A stretch of 64,000 nt of DNA from Boswellia sacra (Eukaryota; Streptophyta; Magnoliopsida; Sapindales; Burseraceae), in the NCBI GenBank assembly GCA_013180625.2, contig SNVD02011071.1:186001-250000 (forward strand). Direction: 5' to 3'. This document shows, in pieces, positions 41,991 to 52,116 of this stretch. Position 1 is the first letter of the stretch; each line of letters begins with the position of its first letter. The notes below the pieces were generated by a model. That model did not search any database, was not told where the DNA came from, and saw only the letters and a list, made by a program, of their open reading frames with translations. The translations under genes were made by a program, and so were the position numbers.

Positions 41991-42389
41991 AGGAGTTAAA
42001 GCTGATTTGTTAAATTTGGGGGAAAAAATTTTGTAAATTCGGGACACAATCAGGGGTAAAAACGAAATAATTTCTGTTTTATGAAAATGGATTTGGGGAA
42101 TAAAAACGCACACATATCCACTGATTTTCAAAACGATGAAAACGAAAAACGGGTCTACAAAAACGAAAAGGAACACAGCCCAAATTGCTATAAGTACCAA
42201 CAAAAAAAAAAAAAAAAAATAAAGCAAGGAACTCACCCATCACTTCGACCTAGCAACGCTCTTCACATCTCATACTTGGAAGGAAAAAAAAAAAGAAATT
42301 CCGCTACAAATCCAGACTGAAGGTGATAAAATTACATGCTTTTACAAAAGAAAATTTAGATTTCGTCACCACAGTGCACATCTGTTTGA

Positions 42390-43724
42390 CTACTTCTTAG
42401 CACGATTAGCAAAATAGTTAAGCGCAATTCTAGAAAATCGTGTGAGGGTAAAAAACATTTGCCAGATCATGCGACCCTTCACAATGCTCTCCCTTAAGCT
42501 CCTTGCCGTTCTAGCCACCAAAGGCCCTCCTGCATCATTTTTCTGGCTGGCTACCCCCTGCACCAAAGCTAATCAAGTAAAGATGGAGTAAAATTCATCG
42601 TTCCAATTATGTTTCAGTCGTCACAGTAAAACTGAAGTGATAAATGAGAGGGAGGAACCTGATGGAGCCATTTCAGTTAAACTGCGCAATTTTTCCTCAG
42701 CCAAGCGAACAGCTCTAGTAGAGCTCCTAACACCTTGAGTAATCTCCTGGCTGCAAACAAACATAAATGAGTCTGATCTAATTCATGAGTTGGTTTAGAG
42801 TAAGTTTAAGATGCTAACCCTAAATCGCTAAGCTCCATCGTTAAGTCACTAATCTCCATGCCTGATAACCTAACAGCAGCCATTGTTTCAGGTAGCTCTT
42901 CCCTGGTAACATCCATCAATTTCTCTAGTGACTCCGCTGCTCTTTTGAAAGCCTACCCCATTAGACAATGAAATAAGTACGCCAAATCATCAAAAATGCA
43001 GAAATCCAAATATATTCACTAAGAAAAAGATATCAAAATTTACCAACCAGAAGAGCCGGAATTGCTGAGAAAAAGAGCCAGGTAGCTGAAACCGCTGCCT
43101 ACAAATAGTTCCCAACTGATCAAAATTACCAGGTGACATATTCTCTCATCTCTTTCCAATTAAACTCCAGCAAAACTAAAATCATTATCTTTCTCAAGAT
43201 TCAAACAGAATATTCTATGTATCCGGTGCTGCGTTTAGCAGCGATCTAGCAGAAACATTTTCAATAAAAGCACTTGAAGCCACTCTTATGAAACAAAAAT
43301 AAACAAATAAATTTAATTTAATTTACTGTAAACAAAACTACAAGTAGCTAAATTAAATTCGAACCGATATCATGTTTCAATTTCAAAGTAAATATCAAGG
43401 GATGGTAACAGATTAAGCGAGAAACAAATAATTTACCGCGCAAGCAATTACATTCAGCATCACGATATGCCGCTGCGTGAGGTTCCAATGCGATAGCCGG
43501 AGAGAAGACGTTCCAACGGACGACGTGTAATGAGACGAAGCCGACGGCTGCGATGACGACGCATACTCCGATTGTGCGGTCAGCGATGCGAACGGTCCAG
43601 CTCGAACGGGTAGCCTTAGCCTTAGACCGTACTGCCGCTGAAGAAACGAGTGGTCATGGATCCTATGGAAGGAGCTGTCGTTGCAATTCGGAGAGAGTAC
43701 TTTCAATTTCACTGTACAGTGCAT
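42390..43724 (-). CDS. Conserved plant membrane protein, probably plastid-targeted, five exons
   Basis: Exons (minus): 43724-43437, 43098-43048, 42952-42819, 42750-42659, 42550-42390. Together they encode 241 residues with no stop, all joined by GT-AG. The N-terminus is basic and Ser/Ala-rich, like a transit peptide (MHCTVKLKVLSPN, SLRLSHWNLTQRHIVML). One hydrophobic helix (VIACAAAVSATWLFF, SAIPALL) precedes an amphipathic coiled region (ESLEKLMDVTREELPETM, MELSDLGQEITQGVRSST), then IWQMFFTLTRF and a basic end (NYFANRAKK). I recognise the pattern as a plant-wide uncharacterised membrane family but not its name. Alternative sites exist at the exon 2 donor and the exon 5 acceptor; those chosen are the ones that keep frame. 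Confidence 0.75.
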
Positions 43725-44748
43725 CGCCCTCTCTTTCTCACTCTCTGTGGAGGTAGAATGTGTTTTGCCGCTGTGCTGGTAGCGATAGTGGAACCACCGA
43801 ACGGTTCTCGCTCTTCATCCGATTTTGCTTTGTAATGTCCGACCGGTGCCAGATTGGGCCGTCAATGCTTATTTGATTTGGGCCTTTCTGGGCTTTTACA
43901 GAAAAGCCCGTCTAAAGTTCCTTGAGTCTCACAAAATCATCGTCAGTACCACCGCCAAATCTCATTATTGTTATTATTATCATTATCATTATTATTTCGT
44001 AAATAAATACTGTCATGAAATTTATTTATTAAAAAAAAAACCTTGCGTTCGCTTTTCTTTTTTAAATTAATCTGTAATTAAACCAATTCTTCGGCTGAAT
44101 GAGCTTCAATGAAATAAATTAGCTTTAATTTACAATTAAAAGAATAACTGATACTTTGCCGAGTGGGATTGAATTATTTTTTTTTAAGAACAAAATTGCA
44201 GTCAAATATAGCACTCAATATTGTATCATATTGGATTTTAAATTAAAATCAAATTGAGTTAAATTAAAACATTTTATATATGCAACGTACTTTAACCTTT
44301 TAAATTCAAACATTTAAAAATTTATCTGGCCGCTGCTATTAATTTTCTGGCTTGTGTCGTTAGAATTTAAATTAAAAATAAAATAAAATAAAAGAAGGTA
44401 AGAGAGACGGACAAAGAAGTGAAAGATATTTTTGCTTTGCCATTTACATCTCATATTTACAGAATAATGCCCTCAACTTCCCCTACAAAAATTCTTAGTC
44501 ACAATTATCCCACCCTCTTTACTGTGTTAATTAACATCATATACACATCACATATATAACCATCATATATCTCTAATTTCACAACTTTGAAATTTGAACT
44601 ACAGATTAAGTACCGCTCCTTTTCTTCTTTTTCCTTTTCACGGTATCGTTAACCAGATATAGAGTTCAAGCTTAAACTTGCTACCATTCATCATCAGAGT
44701 CCAGGAAAGTGGGATAATTCTGGGAAACAAAATGAATGGAACAGAATT
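43725..44748. other. Region between the membrane-protein gene and the RKP pseudogene
   Basis: Holds the presumed promoter and 5' UTR of the 42.4-43.7-kb gene, pyrimidine-rich on the minus strand and without a clear TATA box, and an ATT/ATC microsatellite at about 43965-43995. No further gene was recognised. Confidence 0.4.
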
Positions 44749-46674
44749 TTAAGCTGTCTTCTCACCAATCTTGACAACCCCCACGACTGTTGCATTGCAG
44801 AAGAAACATCTCACGCAATTTAGAAGATGTCTGCTTATGCATCCATAACATGACCTATGCGAACAAGGCACAAACTCCGCATCTGCTTCACTTGCATAAC
44901 AGATGCAGCACATGCCATCATCAGCATCCGTTCCTCCAGCCCTTGTCCTCTCGATTTCTTGTGTCTCAATCCGGCGAAGGATGAGGCTCAGAAAGCACTT
45001 TAGCTGACCAAGCTTTGAAAGATAGGAATCTCCCTTGAAGGTCCAGCCTGGTAAATTAAGATGATGGATTATAAACAGAAGAAAGTGCAAGTCATGCTAA
45101 CTACATGTGCATTCTCAAAGAGCGAGATTAAAGCTGGCAAGTACTAACCCAGTTATACTCCAGCCGGTACTGGAATCCACAGTGAATGGTATCAGGGCAG
45201 TCCATGCTTGAAAACACGCCCACAACATCATTCTGCGCTCTGCTTTCTGCCTCTGTGCTGGCATCCAACAAATTCAAGATGATCCCAACCAGAGGACCTA
45301 ATATTGTGCCTCGGTTTACTTTCTCCAAGGATTGGCCATGTCGTCTTAGTGACCTACAAAAAATAACACACCATAACGAGAAATGAATACATTCGAGCTA
45401 AAGTACCCAAGCCGATGAGAAGTAATAAATAAACAAGTTCAGATGCAGAGTTAATGATCAAAGTTTCAATGAAACTGAGTTTCCAAAATAACAATCTATT
45501 ACGGCTAATTTTAACTGGAAGTATGAAGGGAGAAAAAGAACAGACTTATAAGTATTGTATTTACAAGGCAAAAAACTTATAAGTCAAAAAACTCAGCATC
45601 AGCTGCTGAAGTTATATGGTTAAGAATAAAAACAATCAACTCAGTGAGCCTTCGGAGGTTTGTATCAGTTCCTGACAAGAATGCCTGAGGGATCTCACCA
45701 GTACAAAACTCCAAACCTCTAGCCAGATTGCAGGAGAGGTCAAAGATGTCACAACATTTCCTTTGCTGAAAGTCGGAAACCTGCACAAGAACATTTTATA
45801 AAAGTTACAGAAAAGACAAAGAAGAAAAGGGTTGGAAGAAGAAACGATAAAACTAGCACTGTCACTGTTCTATAACTTGTTCTCATTGGGACGTGTCCCT
45901 GGACCTTTCTACCATCCAATTATAACCGTATTTCGCGCCAACTCATTATCTGTATATAATGCTCAATGTTCTTGAATAATATTTTTTTGCATGCTCATTG
46001 TTTTCACATCTTTTCAACTTTAACATATCCTTCTCATGGTGACATCATAATCCTCTAATGCACAGTACAGAAAACATTTATTTAACAAAATACAAAAAGT
46101 ACTTTTCCTTTCCTATGTTTTCATGTAAGAAATGAAAATGAACAGCTTCAAAGCTCCTTGTATCCAAGTTAATTTGGGAAGATTCGTGCCTGGTATTTTT
46201 CTTGCATTTCTCGAACTGAAACTGAGAATTCGGTCATTGTCCAGCTAAGTGTTAAACAAGCGATTTTGAAAAGCTGAAAATAGAACTTCATCATTTATAC
46301 AAGCTTCACGAAGCGGTCTCTGTAAGAGAGTACAAAATGATTCAAGTCAGAATTTACAATGGAGAAAGAGATAAGAAGAAGCAGTAGAAGTGGTCCATTA
46401 TTCACCTGGAAAACAACTGACGATGATGATGATTCTCCATTTTTTGAAGCAACGAAGCCAAAACCCTTGCACAGCCGCAGAAGAATATTAGTTACTGGAA
46501 TCCAGGATCGATTATCAAATGCTGCCAATAATGCTTTTGGCATTCTCAGAGTGGCTGCCTCGTTGCTCTCAAAAGCTGCCAAAATATTCTTTCTACTGAA
46601 CCAGGACTGGTATAGATTGCAAAAGGAGATCCCTAAAATCTGCACTTGATATTCTTGGATCATTGACGTGGGTT
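44749..46674 (-). pseudogene. 3' part of an RKP/KPC1-type RING E3 ubiquitin ligase, decayed
   Basis: Five exons are recognisable: about 46674-46406, 46319-46190, 45780-45581, 45353-45149, 45047-44749. They encode NRSWIPVTNILLRLCKGFGF, FQQRKCCDIFDLSCNLARGL, LRRLTELIVFILNHITSAAD, GPLVGIILNLLDAS, CPDTIHCGFQY and a final RING (CCICYASEADAEFVPCSHRS, then CYGCISRHLLNCVRCFFC). This matches the C-terminal end of plant RKP, a large SPRY-RING ligase that targets CDK inhibitors. Lesions: an in-frame TAG and a +1 shift in the first exon, a 2-bp deletion giving TAG near 46250, a donor changed from GT to AT at 45579-45580, and a 1-bp shift entering the last exon. SPRY-side exons are absent; a copia element sits directly upstream. 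The RING itself is intact. Confidence 0.75.
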
Positions 46675-46691
46675 ACTACAAAAGTGACCTA

Positions 46692-47137
46692 TGTTAAAGT
46701 TAATGCAGAATATATTAATATTTTTATGTTATTTATTCCTATTTTTATGTAACTAGTGGTTAGTCCATGTTACTTATTGAGTCCTAAATTATAGCATTTA
46801 GTGGAGTGTTTTTAGGAAGACATGAGTAGTGGTGGTCATGGGTTGAGGTAGTGCTTAGTAGTACTAATATTTAGGAAGACATGAGTAGTGGTGGTCATGG
46901 GTTTAGTTAGTGTCTTAGTGGCACTAATGTTTAGGAGTCATGTTAATCTTTGTATGCCTATATAAAGGCTTATTTCCATTTCAATAATTCAAGTAGAATT
47001 TTCTTCACAATATAGTCTTTTATTTTGTTCTTACCTCTCTTACTCTAATCAGTATTGAGAGAAGTTCTAATTGTGTTTGCTCAACTTTTGAGTGTTGAGT
47101 CTTTGATTTTGTTTGCCAAGTCTCATTCAAATCAACA
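46692..47137 (+). repeat. Copia 5' LTR
   Basis: Starts TGTTAAAGTTAATGC and ends AAATCAACA. It contains TATATAAA at 46959-46966, the likely retroelement promoter. A direct repeat of GGAAGACATGAGTAGTGGTG (about 46816 and 46876) may be an enhancer-like duplication. Confidence 0.9.
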
Positions 47138-47139
47138 TC

Positions 47140-47152
47140 TAGTATCAGAGCC
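47140..47152 (+). promoter_or_regulatory. Copia primer binding site
   Basis: TAGTATCAGAGCC lies two bases after the 5' LTR. It matches the initiator-Met tRNA 3' end complement used by most plant LTR elements, apart from one changed base (usual TGGTATCAGAGCC). Confidence 0.75.
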
Positions 47153-47166
47153 AAGTTGTTTTCAAA

Positions 47167-48125
47167 ATGACAAACAATGCTAGTTTGGTTTCTACACAAC
47201 CAACAATTCCTCTGTTTCAAGGCAGTGGGTATGATGTTTAGAGCACAAAGATGAAGACCTTTTTTATCTCTCAAGATTTATGGGAGCTGGTGAAGAATGG
47301 CTACTCAGATGAAGGAGTTTCTACAGAGAATCTCAAAGATATTCGGAAGAAAGATGCCAAAGCCTTGTTTGTCATTCAACAAGCTGTTGTTGATTCCATC
47401 TTTCCACGTATTTCTGCAGCGACAAATGCAAAGGAGGCATGGGATGCATTACAGAAAGCGTATTAGGGTAATGCAAAGGTGCTCACTGTAAAGCTTCAAA
47501 CTCTTCGTAGAAAATTTGAAACTTCACTTATGAAGGATGGTGAGTCAATTCATGATTATTTTTGCTCTTTGATGGAAATTGTGAATCAAATCAGAAAATT
47601 TGGTGAGAATTTATCTGATGAGAAAGTTGTTGAAAAAATTTTGAGAAGCTTGCCTTTTAAATATGATCATATTGTGGCTGCAATAGAAGAATATAAGGAT
47701 TTAAGTGTACTAACAATTGATGAGTTACTTGGTTCGCTTTTATCTCATGAAGATAGGTTCAAAATATATGATGAGCAAGTTGTGGAAAATGCTTTTCATA
47801 CTAATTTGCAGATTTCCAAGGAAAAGCCAAGCAATACCAACAATGGGAACAATAAGAAAGGGCGTGGAAACAACTATTCTCGTGATAAGAAAGGAGGAAA
47901 AAATTTTGGCCAATCAGGTAACAATCAACAACAAAATGAGAATGGTAGCAAAGGTGAGAGCAGTAATCGAAAGCCTCAATGTTATTATTGCAAAAGATAT
48001 GGGCATATAGAACGATATTGTCGGCTTAAACAACAGCAAGCAAAATTTGCTGAAGAGAAAAAAGAAAAGGAAGAATCTGAAAGTTTATTTTTTGCTTGCT
48101 ACTCTGCTAATGAATTATCTCATGA
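47167..48125 (+). pseudogene. Copia gag
   Basis: The ATG at 47167 opens MTNNASLVSTQPTIPLFQGS, then WELVKNGYSDEG, AKEAWDALQKAY, a UBN2-type gag core (LRRKFETSLMKDGESIHDY, ILRSLPFKYDHIVAAIEE), a Lys/Asn-rich linker and the zinc knuckle CYYCKRYGHIERYC. Two TAG codons (47239, 47464) replace what are Trp and Gln positions in relatives. A one-base deletion near 48126 shifts into the protease-integrase frame. Confidence 0.85.
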
Positions 48126-48126
48126 T

Positions 48127-49430
48127 ATTGGTATATTGATAGTGGTTGCAGCAACCATATGTCAGCAAATTTGGAGTCCTTTATTAGCTTGGATAAGTCA
48201 GAAAATATTCAAGTTAAGATGGGTGATGGAACAATTAGAGAAGCTCATGGTAGAGGTACTGTGAAAGCAAAATCAGGTGAAATAAAAAATGTTTTATTTG
48301 TTCCTGATTTAGATACAAATTTGTTAAGTGTGGGGCAATTTTTACTGGAAGGTTTTTCACTTGTTTTTGAAGATTTGACATGTTTTGTGTTCAGTGACAA
48401 GGCTAAAAATAATTTGTTGTTGAAAGTTCCTATGGCCAAGAACAAAATTTTTCCTCTTACCCTTGATTGTGACATACTTGCTTGCAAGGCTTCGTTATTA
48501 GAGGAGAGTTGGCTGTGGCATCTTAGATATGGGCATTTGAATTTCGGAAGCTTGGAAACTTTGTCTCAACAAAATTTAGTAGTGGGTTTGCCTAGCAAAA
48601 TTGAGCATATTGTCAACAAATGTGAAAGTTGTGTGTTTGAAAAGCAGCACAGAAATTCCTTTCCAAAAGGAACAGCAAGAAGAGCTACGAAGCCAATTGA
48701 GCTAGTCCATGCAGACCTTTGCGGGCCCATGCGAGTTTCTTCTCTTAATAACAACTTATATTTTGTTGTTTTTGTTAATGATTTTAGCAGGATGACGTGG
48801 GTGTATTTTGCTAAAGAAAAATCAGATGCTTTGCCTATTTTCAAGAAGTTCAAGAATCATGTTGAAAAGCAAAGCGGATTCTCCTTGAAGATCTTGAGAA
48901 CTGATCATGGTGGTGAGTTTGTTTCCAATGAGTTTGACAAATTTTGTGAAGAATTTGGCATTGGAAGACAATTGACTGCTAGCTATACGCCCCAACAAAA
49001 TGGAGTAGCAGAGAGGAAAAATAGAAGTCTTGTAGAGATGGCTAAAAGAATGCTCAAAGCAAAAGATCTTCCAAAGAAATTTTGGGCAGAAGCTGTCCAC
49101 ACTGCAACCTATATCCTTAATAGAAGTCCCACATCTGCATTACGAAACCAAACTCCTTTTGTAGCTTGGAATGGTTGGAAGCCGAAGGTAACACTTTTTA
49201 TGGTTTTTGGTTGTATTGCGTATGTTTATGTACCTTCTCAAAAGCGACATAAACTTGATGACAATAGCATGAAATGCATATTTGTGGGATATAGTAATGA
49301 GACAAACGGATATAGAGTTTTTAATCCTCTCACAAAACAACTAATTATTAGTCGTGATGTTGTGTTTGATGAGAGAAATGCTTGGAATTAGGAAGAATTA
49401 CAACAATTTTCAGGTGTAATTTTTGAGAAT
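48127..49430 (+). pseudogene. Copia protease and integrase
   Basis: Starts with the protease DSG motif (IDSGCSNHMSANL). The integrase zinc-binding region follows (WHLRYGHLNF, CESCVFEKQ), then catalytic-core landmarks with Asp, Asp and Glu in VHADLCGPM, LRTDHGGEF and NGVAERKNR, and the C-terminal KRHKLDDNSMKCIFVGYS. An in-frame TAG at 49389 interrupts the link to reverse transcriptase. Confidence 0.88.
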
Positions 49431-51133
49431 GAGGTGGAGCATGACATTCAGATTGGAGAAGGCTCAAATCCGTCTACACCGAGAGGCAGCCCACTCACTT
49501 CACCAAGTACTACATCTCCAGAAACACCTACAATAAAGATGAAGGCTTTGGAAGAAATATATGAGCAATCTGAAATGTGTCAGTTCACTCAAGTTACTGA
49601 GCCCAGTATTTTCCAAGAAGCTATGAAACATAAAGAATGGTGTGCAGCAATGGATGAAGAAATCAAGGCATTGGAGAAAAATAAAACATTGAAGCTTGTC
49701 GACTTACCTGATGACAAGGAAGTTATGGGGCTGAAATGGATCTATAAGACAAAATATAGATCTGATGGTTCAATTCAAAAATTCAAAGCAAGGCTAGTTG
49801 CCAAGGGCTACATGTAGCGGGAAGGTATTGATTTCGATGAAACTTTCGCACCAGTAGCTAGATTTGACACTATTAGAACTATTTTAGCTATAGCAGCTCA
49901 CATGAAATGGAGTGTCTTTCAGTTTGATGTCAAGTCTGCATTTCTGAATGGTTTTTTGGATGAGGAGGTTTATGTACAATAGCCCCAAGGTTATGAAATT
50001 CCTGGTGAAGAAAGCAAAGTTTATCGGTTAAAAAAGGCACTTTATGGCTTGAAACAAGCCCCAAGGGCTTGGTATGATCGAATCAATGGTCATTTCAAGC
50101 AAAATGGGTACAAGAGAAGTGAAAATGAGCCCACCTTATATGTCAAAACAAGAGGCACAACTGAGGTACTTATTGTTTGTCTCTATGTTGATGATCTTAT
50201 TTATACTGGTAATAGTGTTGCTTTGATGGATGAATTCAAGTCTATTATGGTTAATGAATTTGAGATGACTGATCTTGGCTTGATGAATTATTTTCTTGGA
50301 CTTGAGGTGAAACAATGTGATGCTGGAATTTTTCTTTCTCAAGAAAAATATGTAAATAATCTTCTTGAGAAATTTAAATTGAAAGATTGCAATCCAGTAA
50401 AGACTCCTATGAATTCCAATCAAAAATTCAGTTTGAATGATGGGGAAGAAAAAATTGATGGTCATATTTATGGAGTATAATTGGGAGTTTATTGTATCTG
50501 ACAAATAGCCGGCCTGATATTATGCAAGCTACATGTCTTTTGTCAAGGTTTATGTAGAGTCCAAGCAAAATTCATTATGTGGCAGCCAAGAGGATTCTGA
50601 GATATTTAAAAGGGACTATCTTTTATGGTATTCAGTACACTAATGTAGCTAACTTCAAGTTATGTGGGTTTTCTGATAGTGACTGGGCAGGTTCAATTGA
50701 TGATCGTAGAAGCACCACAGGCTATGTTTTAAATCTTGGCTCAGGTGTTATTTCCTGGAGTTCTAAAAAGCAATCATCTACAGCACTTTCATCCTCTGAA
50801 GCAGAGTATATGGCAGCTACTTCAGCAGCATGCCAAGCAATTTGGCTCAGGAGAATTTTAGAAGACATGATGCAGCCTCAAAATAAGCCAACAATTATCT
50901 TTTGTGATAATCAGTCCACAATTGCAATGACAAAAAAATCAGTTTTTCATGGTCATACAAGACACATTGAGATACGACATCACTTCATCAGAGAATTGGT
51001 GGAGAAAGGAAGCATTAAAGTGTCATACTGCAGTACTGATGATCAATTAGCTGATGTGTTTACAAAGCCTATACCTACGGAGAAATTTCAACATTTTAGA
51101 GATTTATTAGGCATTGTAAACATTTTGCATTAA
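49431..51133 (+). pseudogene. Copia reverse transcriptase and RNase H
   Basis: Reverse-transcriptase motifs include [45 protein letters not shown] and the catalytic YVDDLIYTG. RNase H shows DSDWAGSIDDRRSTTGY, SSSEAEYMAA and DNQSTIA, ending ADVFTKPIPTEKF. TAG codons at 49815, 49980 and 50555 and a frameshift near 50475 disable it. Confidence 0.88.
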
Positions 51134-51140
51134 TGGGGAG
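51131..51140 (+). promoter_or_regulatory. Copia polypurine tract
   Basis: TAATGGGGAG directly precedes the 3' LTR, the expected place for plus-strand priming. Confidence 0.7.
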
Positions 51141-51590
51141 TGTTAAAGTTAATGCAGAATATATTAATATTTTTATGTTATTTGTTCCTATTTTTATGTA
51201 ACTAGTGGTTAGTCCATGTTACTTATTGAGTCCTAAATTATAGCATTTAGTGGAGTGTTTTTTAGGAAGACATGAGTAGTGGTAGTCATGGGTTGAGGTA
51301 GTGCTTAGTGGTCCTAATATTTAGGAAGACATGAGTAGTGGTGGTCATAGGTTTAGTTAGTGTCTTAGTGGCACTAATGTTTAGGAGTCATGTTAATCTT
51401 TGTATGCCTATATAAAGGCTTATTTCCATTTCAATAATTCAAGTAGAATTTTCTTCACAATATAGTAGTCTTTTATTTTGTGCTTACCTCTCTTACTCTA
51501 ATCAGTATTGAGAGAAGTTCCAATTGTGTTTGCTCAACTTTTGAGTGTTGAGTCTTTGATTTTGTTTGCCAAGTCTCATTCAAATCAACA
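51141..51590 (+). repeat. Copia 3' LTR
   Basis: Nearly identical to the 5' LTR. It differs by an extra T in a T run, an extra TAG in CAATATAGTAGTC, and a few substitutions, mostly transitions. Confidence 0.9.
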
Positions 51591-52116
51591 AGCTAATCAA
51601 CCAAAGAAAAAAAATGAAAACAAACTCAGAGACCCCATGCAGGAATACCTTAAACAATATTCTTCACATAAAGCATATGTTACAATTGAGCTAGATAAAT
51701 GGTACATGAACCCTTCAATCATCCATGTCGCAGACAAAATAAGTCGGTTTTAACTCCAGATCACTATCATCTTCAGTTTTTTCTTTTCCTTTTTTCCTAA
51801 GAATGTGCATTAATATAAGAATATTCAAGTGTTAAGTTGGTGCAGGGGACCAGTTGTCCGAAAGGGAACGCATAAAATGGGGGGCAGCAAACCTATGCCA
51901 AAATAGCACAAAGCATCCAATAACCTGCTAAACGTCCCCTCCCTATACAAACAGAACCCAAACTATACAATTTATCTTTCCAGATGCTCCTCAATTGAGA
52001 TGAATTAAGAAAGAGAAGTCTTCGAATTCCTTGGAAAGTGAGGCCCATATAGAAGCTAGAAGCCCATTTCTATCCTATAATACATCCACTATTGTAAACC
52101 CCTCATGATGTTATGG
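51591..52116. other. Spacer between the copia and gypsy elements
   Basis: About 530 bp without a recognised gene. It may be remaining host sequence upstream of the RKP pseudogene, but no RKP exon could be identified. A minus-strand frame of about 37 codons near 51960-52070 has no recognisable motif. Confidence 0.35.

Larger units (their letters stand above)
39464..42180. mobile_element. Gene-fragment-carrying transposon, PIF/Harbinger-like ends
   Basis: Terminal repeats GGGTGTGTTC and inverted GGCTGTGTTC, both followed by TTTTTCGTTT-like sequence, are flanked by CAA (39461-39463 and 42181-42183). The uninterrupted sister copy near 38755 shows the pre-insertion site. The 2.7-kb interior has no transposase but holds an aspartic-protease exon (minus strand), a 52-bp minisatellite and a GC-rich block (41650-41990) unlike its surroundings. 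PIF elements normally duplicate TWA, so the superfamily is tentative. Confidence 0.6.
46692..51590 (+). mobile_element. Ty1/copia LTR retrotransposon, nearly complete but with stops
   Basis: LTRs at 46692-47137 and 51141-51590 enclose gag, protease, integrase, reverse transcriptase and RNase H in copia order. The flanking 5-mers ACCTA and AGCTA differ by one base. The LTRs differ by about seven substitutions and two small indels (about 98% alike), so insertion is recent. Coding is broken by six TAG codons (47239, 47464, 49389, 49815, 49980, 50555) and shifts near 48126 and 50475. It could move only with proteins supplied by another copy. It lies at the upstream border of the RKP pseudogene, in opposite orientation. 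Confidence 0.9.

Noticed and set aside
51508..51753. Host gene overlapping the copia 3' LTR
   Set aside because: The first third of the frame is LTR sequence and the rest has no recognisable domain.
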